Assembly (NCBI GenBank): GCA_002778455.1
Contig: PFCD01000001.1
Coordinates: 1-53,444, forward strand
Length of the DNA stretch: 53,444 nt
Direction of reading: 5' to 3'
Origin: Candidatus Micrarchaeota archaeon CG10_big_fil_rev_8_21_14_0_10_45_29
Lineage (GTDB): Archaea; Micrarchaeota; Micrarchaeia; Anstonellales; Anstonellaceae
The position numbers and the translations under genes were made by a program. The notes beneath the pieces were generated by a model. It was not told the origin of the DNA and did no database searches. It worked only from the letters and a program-made list of their open reading frames with translations. Below, in pieces: positions 47,915 to 53,444 of the stretch. The first letter of the stretch is position 1. Each line of letters begins with the position of its first letter.

Positions 47915-50900
47915 ATGAGGGAAAGCGATCCAGATGATTCCAGCCAGGATGCCCTCCACAAAAGGAAAAAGGGCCTGTATTCACAATCTCCAATGGACAT
48001 TTTATCAGAATTAAGGAAAAAACACGGCAGGCATAGGGGAATAGGCGCGCAAGAAAAACATGCCCCGCCTTTGGATAAAGACGGGAAAACCGGGCTTGAG
48101 GAGAAATCTTTGCAAGACTATTTTCCCCCCGGCGCTGAAGATAGCGGCGAGGGCGGGTTTGAGCCGGTAGAGGTGGGTGAAATCATCCCACGGGAGAAGG
48201 AGGGGGAGCAAGAGCCCAAAGAGCATCTTTCAATAAGGCAAAAGGTTGAGGGCATACTAAAATCCCCGAAAAGGGCGGCAATTGAGAAAACTCCGAGCAA
48301 AATAACCGAATTTGATACAAATTCCCTTGAAAGCTATGATTTGTCTGCAAAAGATTTCGGAGGGGAAGAGGCGCAAGAGGGGAGGCGCAGGGATTATGAT
48401 TATGCAAAGCCCGAAAAGCGAGGCGGGAGTCAAGAGGAAGATTTTGGGCAGGAAGGCGAATTTGAAGGGCTTTCTGGCACTGGCTCTTACGGCAACCCGG
48501 CTGATGATGGAGATGAATCTGAGAAAGAAGAAAAGGGAGAAAAAACGATACATGACTATGATTTGGATGAGGATGATTTTGCGCCCCGCACAAGGGACGC
48601 ATTAAGCGAATTTGAAGAAAGAACGCTTGAGCATTTTGAAACAGGGCAAAAAATTGAAAATTTGCCCCGCCCGCCAATTCTTCCAAAAGCAAGGGGGGGA
48701 AGGCGGGTGCGCGTTGCGCCTGAAGCGAAATATTTTGAGGGGAGCGGGGAGAGCGGCAAATCCCCCAAAGATTATGATTTAAGAAAAGAGGATTTTGAGG
48801 GAGGCGGAGAGGAGGAAAAATCAATTGAAGATTATGGCCTGAGCAAAGAAGATTTTGATGAAGGCGGCAAATCCCTCGAGGATTATGATTTAAGAAAAGG
48901 GGATTTTGAGGGCGAGGAAGAATTTGGCAAAGCCGGATTTTTGCAGGAAAGCGATGCAGAATATTCAGCGCAAAGCGAGGATGAATCCGGCGCAGATGAA
49001 TTTGCAGAAGATGAAAAAACCTTGCATGATTATGATTTGGACGAGAAAGACTTTGAAAAAAATGATTCTGCGCACCTTTTCGCGTCCCTCTCAAAAGGGA
49101 AAAAAGAAGCTCCCCCCGCAAAACTTCAGGTATCAGAAATAGGCGCCCCGATAATTGAGGCAGAGCAGATACCAAAGGAATTGCAGGATGAGATACGCCT
49201 CCCTTTTGCAGGCGGAAGCTCGAACCTAACGGCAGAAGAGGAAGAGCAGCCGGAGAATGACTCTGACTGGGAAGTTATGCATGCGCCGCAAAGCGCTCAG
49301 GCGCAGAGTGCTCCGCAGGAAGCAGAATTTGAGGGAGAGGAACAATTTACATTGAGCGAACCCATACAACCCCCCTCCATTATGCAGATGCATCTTGTGA
49401 AAAAAGGGGGGGGCGGGCTGTTTGCAAGCCGCCCGAAAATGCTAAACATGAATACCGCCCTCTACCGCGAGGGTGGGGAGGAGCCGATTCCGCCCCTGCA
49501 TTCTGCAGGCGCAATGGCGCACATAAAAAAATCAGGCGGGGTGCTGTCCATATTTTCAAAAAAGCCGTCCGAGGCAGGGCAGCTGCATTTCATATCCGCT
49601 GCGCGCGAACCGCCAAAACAGCCGCAAAAAATTTATCAGGAAGCATATTCCCAAAATGAAAAAATCATGCACGAACCTGCGCATGAAAAAAATGAGCTTC
49701 CCCAAATATTCCAGCCGCTGCATCTTCATATGCCAAAAGTGAGAAAATCCGGGGCATTCGGAATTTTTGCAGCAAAGCCAAAGCAGGCTGGCGCGCTTGA
49801 GGCGCATGCGGGAATAAGAAAACAAAAGAAAAAAGAAAAAAAACCCTCCCTATATTGCCCGAGCATGCACGAGGTGAAAAAATCACAGGCGCTTCCGTTT
49901 TTCTCCCCTTCACCCAAAAAGGCAAATTCGCGCCTTCTCTTTTACCAGCCAAAAAAGCGCAAAAAAGCAGAAAAGCGCAAGCTATCCCTTCCCCGAGGCA
50001 GCATGCATCTTGTGAGAAAAAGCGCAAAGCTTCCAATATTTTCCCCTTCCCCCAAAACGCAAAACACTCATCTTGGCACAATAATAAAAAAAGAAAAAAA
50101 GAAAATTCCCCTGCCAGAGCCGCAGGCGCTCAAAATGCACCCGGTGCACCAGCACCTTTCGGGGCAAATTCCTTTCTTTGCAAAAGAGCCAAAGCAGGCA
50201 AAGCAATTGCATGAAATAAAATTAGAGCAAAAGAGGGGGGAGCCCATTGCAGCCCCGCGGGGGGTTGAAATGCACCATCCCGCGCATTCTGCGCCCATTT
50301 TGCATATTTTTGAGAAAAAGCCCGCGCACGCCCCCTCAAGCCTGAGGCAAATGCCCCTCAAAAAGCCGATTCCCCCCGAAGTTATCATGGAGAAGCAGGA
50401 TACTAAACAGAAGGAAAAATTAATAGAGGAATTTTTCACAAATTCCCCGCAGCCGCAGGGGAAAGCCGGGCTGGTGCAAAAAAAGCTGCGCACCCCTCTT
50501 CACCCTGTGCATGTGAAAATGCAAAAGCACCCCTCGCAGGGGTGGGGGCTGTTCCGCCATTCCCAAAAGCCGGATGCGCACCGGGGCAAATTTAATCCAT
50601 TGCATGAAGAGCAAAAGCAAAATGAAATAAGTGAAGAGAAAAAACAGCGTGAAATTTTGCAGGCGCAAAAAGAGGCGCAAGAGAAAAAACAGAGTGAAAT
50701 TTTGCAAGAGAGGATGCGTGAGCAGGAGAAAATAAAGAGTGAGAGAACGCATGCCCGCAAAGAGAGCCGGCACAAAATGTTTGCAGGCTTATTCTCCCCG
50801 TCCAGAAAGCATGCTAAAGTGGAGGATTTCAGCCATGTTGCAGGGCCAGTAAAAAAAGCGCCTGCCGGCCCGCCATCGCGCCTGGGCATGAGAAGGGTGC

Positions 50901-52321
50901 CGCAATATTCGCCGGGTTTCTCTATTTTCAAAAGCGGGCCGCATCCCCTGTCTCACAGGGAAAAGTTTTCTAAAATAAAAATAGAGCAGCCGCCAAAGAG
51001 GCAGCCGCACCCTTTTTACAGGCCGCAGGCAACCGGTATGCAAAAAATAAGCGCATACCGCGAGGGCTTCTCTTTGTTTGGAAAGGCAGAGAAGCCGGCT
51101 GCACGCCACATTCCTCTTGAGGCAGAAATTGAGGAACAAGGGCAAACTTTGGCAGAGGAAATTAAGGAGAATAAAATTTCACAAATTCATGAAACCTCTC
51201 CGGAGAGGGAAAAGCCGGGAGGAATGAAAACGCGCGCAAAGGCGCATGAATCAGAAGGCGAGATATTGCAGTTGCAGCCGCCCGCCCCCCAAGAGAAGGA
51301 GGGCTCCCCCGGTTTTGGGGATTTTCTAAAAGGGACGGAAATCGGCAAGCCGGCTGCAGCAGCATCGCAAACTTCGCCATCAATCATGCCCAAAAAGGGC
51401 GCAAAAATATCCCAGCCCGGCATAATGGACGGGCAGAGGGCAATCCTTCCAAGCGAAGTTTCAATGCCTTCCACAAAAGGAATCAGCAAAAGCGAGTGGA
51501 ACTCGCAATATAGGCGCGAGCTCTCAAGGCCGGTGCCAACGCGCGCGCAGGTGGATTCATATTATGAGTCCTCTCCCATAGAACAAAAAAAATATTTGCA
51601 CGCACTCTCCGTGGAAGAGGCATACTGGAAATACGCAAACAGCCCCAAATCCTCAAAAAAGCATCTGGAGAGCCAGCAAAAATTCATGGCAATGCTTGAG
51701 AACAGCAGCCCGGAGCAGAGGGTTGCGATAGAGCAGTGCATTAACCTTACAAAGGCGGTAAGCGCAGTGAGTGTTTTTACAAACCCAAGCGTGCTTGCCG
51801 CCCAAAGGGAGGAGGCGCACGCAATATATATAAGTGTGGTTGGACAGCATCCGGATTTGCATCCGCTTGTGCAATACCAGGTGGCGCGCCTTGCGCTAAT
51901 GAAGGCGCACAACCCAGATTCATTCTCCCCCCCTGCCGATTATCTGCAGTTTATGCGGCTGCTTGATGATGATTTGCGCTGCTGCGCACATGCAATGCGC
52001 GCCGCATTTCTTGACAGGATAATGAACAATAAGGGAGCAAGCCAGCCTTTGCGCGAATGGGCCGCAAAATATTATTCCCAGATTTTGCTTGCAATGCCCC
52101 ATCTCTCAGCAAAGCTGGGGATATGCCTGAAGGTGCACCGGGGCTTTGAGCTTTTCTTTGCAAGCCAGGCGGCAAGCACGCTTGAGGAGGAGAGGGTGCT
52201 GCGCGAGAAATGGCAAAGGCTTGCAAATGAGGATGGGGACGTGAGGCTAATAATATTTTACGAGCTTGCCACCATATTTTACGGCAAGGCAAGGGGCAAC
52301 AGGGAGGAAGAAGAGGAATAA
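47915..52321 (+). CDS. Very large repeat-rich putative scaffold protein
   Basis: ~1,468 aa, no signal peptide; acidic DYDLxxxDF motif repeats then ~11 basic MHxVKKSxxxxIFSxxPK repeats and an ordered helical C-terminal domain; start ATG 47915 with TATA-like tttttaaatg ~30 nt upstream. Confidence 0.85.
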   Translation: MRESDPDDSSQDALHKRKKGLYSQSPMDILSELRKKHGRHRGIGAQEKHAPPLDKDGKTGLEEKSLQDYFPPGAEDSGEGGFEPVEVGEIIPREKEGEQEPKEHLSIRQKVEGILKSPKRAAIEKTPSKITEFDTNSLESYDLSAKDFGGEEAQEGRRRDYDYAKPEKRGGSQEEDFGQEGEFEGLSGTGSYGNPADDGDESEKEEKGEKTIHDYDLDEDDFAPRTRDALSEFEERTLEHFETGQKIENLPRPPILPKARGGRRVRVAPEAKYFEGSGESGKSPKDYDLRKEDFEGGGEEEKSIEDYGLSKEDFDEGGKSLEDYDLRKGDFEGEEEFGKAGFLQESDAEYSAQSEDESGADEFAEDEKTLHDYDLDEKDFEKNDSAHLFASLSKGKKEAPPAKLQVSEIGAPIIEAEQIPKELQDEIRLPFAGGSSNLTAEEEEQPENDSDWEVMHAPQSAQAQSAPQEAEFEGEEQFTLSEPIQPPSIMQMHLVKKGGGGLFASRPKMLNMNTALYREGGEEPIPPLHSAGAMAHIKKSGGVLSIFSKKPSEAGQLHFISAAREPPKQPQKIYQEAYSQNEKIMHEPAHEKNELPQIFQPLHLHMPKVRKSGAFGIFAAKPKQAGALEAHAGIRKQKKKEKKPSLYCPSMHEVKKSQALPFFSPSPKKANSRLLFYQPKKRKKAEKRKLSLPRGSMHLVRKSAKLPIFSPSPKTQNTHLGTIIKKEKKKIPLPEPQALKMHPVHQHLSGQIPFFAKEPKQAKQLHEIKLEQKRGEPIAAPRGVEMHHPAHSAPILHIFEKKPAHAPSSLRQMPLKKPIPPEVIMEKQDTKQKEKLIEEFFTNSPQPQGKAGLVQKKLRTPLHPVHVKMQKHPSQGWGLFRHSQKPDAHRGKFNPLHEEQKQNEISEEKKQREILQAQKEAQEKKQSEILQERMREQEKIKSERTHARKESRHKMFAGLFSPSRKHAKVEDFSHVAGPVKKAPAGPPSRLGMRRVPQYSPGFSIFKSGPHPLSHREKFSKIKIEQPPKRQPHPFYRPQATGMQKISAYREGFSLFGKAEKPAARHIPLEAEIEEQGQTLAEEIKENKISQIHETSPEREKPGGMKTRAKAHESEGEILQLQPPAPQEKEGSPGFGDFLKGTEIGKPAAAASQTSPSIMPKKGAKISQPGIMDGQRAILPSEVSMPSTKGISKSEWNSQYRRELSRPVPTRAQVDSYYESSPIEQKKYLHALSVEEAYWKYANSPKSSKKHLESQQKFMAMLENSSPEQRVAIEQCINLTKAVSAVSVFTNPSVLAAQREEAHAIYISVVGQHPDLHPLVQYQVARLALMKAHNPDSFSPPADYLQFMRLLDDDLRCCAHAMRAAFLDRIMNNKGASQPLREWAAKYYSQILLAMPHLSAKLGICLKVHRGFELFFASQAASTLEEERVLREKWQRLANEDGDVRLIIFYELATIFYGKARGNREEEEE

Positions 52322-52335
52322 AATTCAGGGAGGGC

Positions 52336-53444
52336 ATGAAAATGGCAAATTCAGATTATGAAGCACCGGATGAAACAACCGGAATTTTGAACAGCGGAAA
52401 AATCCGCGAAGGGGAAAAGGAAATAGAATCCTACATATTTGAAAACGAAGGCATACAGGTAATGGCGCGCATAGTATACCATCCGGACGACTTTGTGCTG
52501 CATTATGACCTCTCGGTGCGCGGGCTCTCAGAGGGCACCCGCCTTGTGCTAAACACTTTGCGCGGCGAGCTTATCACAACCGTGAAGCTTGATGTCACAG
52601 ACATCATGGACCCGAGAAAGCGCGACGAGGTAAAAAGAAAATTCGAACTGCGCGCCAACATGCTTCTTGCAAAGCATTTTCCCTCTTTGGCAGAATCCGA
52701 TAAAAAAATACTTATCTCCTATCTTATTCAAAACTCCCTCGGGCTCGGGGATTTGGAGGCGCCGCTTCATGACGGCAAGCTGGAGGAAATAGTAATAAAT
52801 TCCAGCAAGGACCCCGTATGGGTGTATCACAAAAAATACGGCTGGTGCAAAACAAACATAGTGATAAAGAGCGAGGAGGCGGTGTATGATTATGCCGCCA
52901 TGATAGGAAGGCGAATAGGGAAGCAAATAAACATACTCTCGCCCCTGATGGACGCGCACCTCTCAACAGGGGAGCGTGTGAATGCCACTCTCTACCCTGT
53001 CTCATCTTTTGGCAATACGCTTACAATAAGAAAATTTGCAAAAAACCCATGGACTCTTCCCTATTTAATAGAATTAAACTGCATTTCTCCCAAAGTGTCC
53101 TCACTCATATGGCTTTGCATACAAAACGAGCTTTCCCTGCTTGTCTCGGGAGGCACAGGCTCCGGAAAAACCTCTTTTCTTAACGCAATTGCCTGCCTGA
53201 TACCCGCAAATCAGCGCGTCATCTCAATTGAGGATACTCGCGAGCTTACGCTGCCCGAATTTTTGCAATGGGTTCCCATGACAACAAGGGACGCAAACGC
53301 GGAAGGCAAAGGCGAGGTAAACATGCTTGATTTGCTTGTAAATTCGCTTCGTATGCGCCCTGACAGGATAATTGTGGGGGAAATAAGAAAGCAAAGGGAA
53401 GCCGAAATTCTTTTTGAGGCAATGCACACAGGCCACTCTGTGTA
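52336..53444 (+). CDS. Type II/IV secretion or archaeal pilus (GspE/FlaI/TadA-like) ATPase, truncated by window end
   Basis: Not in ORF track because it runs off the window. MKMANSDYEAPDETTGIL... with Walker A LLVSGGTGSGKTSFLNAIA, Asp-box ISIEDTRELTLP, RMRPDRIIVGEIR and EAMHTGHSV motifs. Confidence 0.93.
   Translation, partial: MKMANSDYEAPDETTGILNSGKIREGEKEIESYIFENEGIQVMARIVYHPDDFVLHYDLSVRGLSEGTRLVLNTLRGELITTVKLDVTDIMDPRKRDEVKRKFELRANMLLAKHFPSLAESDKKILISYLIQNSLGLGDLEAPLHDGKLEEIVINSSKDPVWVYHKKYGWCKTNIVIKSEEAVYDYAAMIGRRIGKQINILSPLMDAHLSTGERVNATLYPVSSFGNTLTIRKFAKNPWTLPYLIELNCISPKVSSLIWLCIQNELSLLVSGGTGSGKTSFLNAIACLIPANQRVISIEDTRELTLPEFLQWVPMTTRDANAEGKGEVNMLDLLVNSLRMRPDRIIVGEIRKQREAEILFEAMHTGHSV

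Noticed and set aside
48183-49175. 330-aa minus ORF opposite the acidic repeat module
   Set aside because: Low-complexity Leu/Pro/His/Asn shadow of Glu/Asp/Gly-rich coding; the plus-strand gene has clear repeated motifs.

Overview
This 53.4 kb window looks archaeal and gene-dense. Markers include aRF1, archease, Hjc, a Methanococcus-like S-layer protein, CDC48-type AAA ATPases, TATA boxes with short or leaderless transcripts, and an intron in tRNA-Trp. A DPANN-like lineage is only an inference. Most genes are housekeeping or envelope genes. Three regions stand out. (1) 22.1-29.4 kb holds a SPASM radical SAM enzyme, two HprK-like P-loop paralogs (one with a degraded Walker A), an amidohydrolase, a methyltransferase, a HAD protein and a B12-type radical SAM enzyme. 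It looks like an uncharacterised peptide or natural-product modification cassette. It lies in a ~9.4 kb segment that also carries an AbiEii-like/HTH pair and is flanked by an exact 13-bp direct repeat of the 5' end of tRNA-Trp. (2) 47.9-53.4 kb encodes a ~1,470-aa non-secreted protein with two families of short degenerate repeats (DYDLxxxDF, and about 11 copies of MHxV(K/R)KSxxxxIFSxxPK). It sits 14 nt upstream of a type II/IV secretion or pilus ATPase that runs off the window. (3) 42.4-47.0 kb is a metal-homeostasis locus with two DtxR-like regulators, palindromic operators, an NRAMP transporter, a Cys/KE-rich protein, and a strongly structured leader ending in a T7 tract at the start codon. 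Other features include a membrane-embedded CDC48-like ATPase, a secreted stand-alone Lon protease domain, a divergent secreted Cys-motif paralog family, a GadC-GadB pair, tRNA-derived fragments next to tRNA-Arg, and intergenic hairpin arrays. All calls come from reading motifs and sequence by eye; no database search was run.
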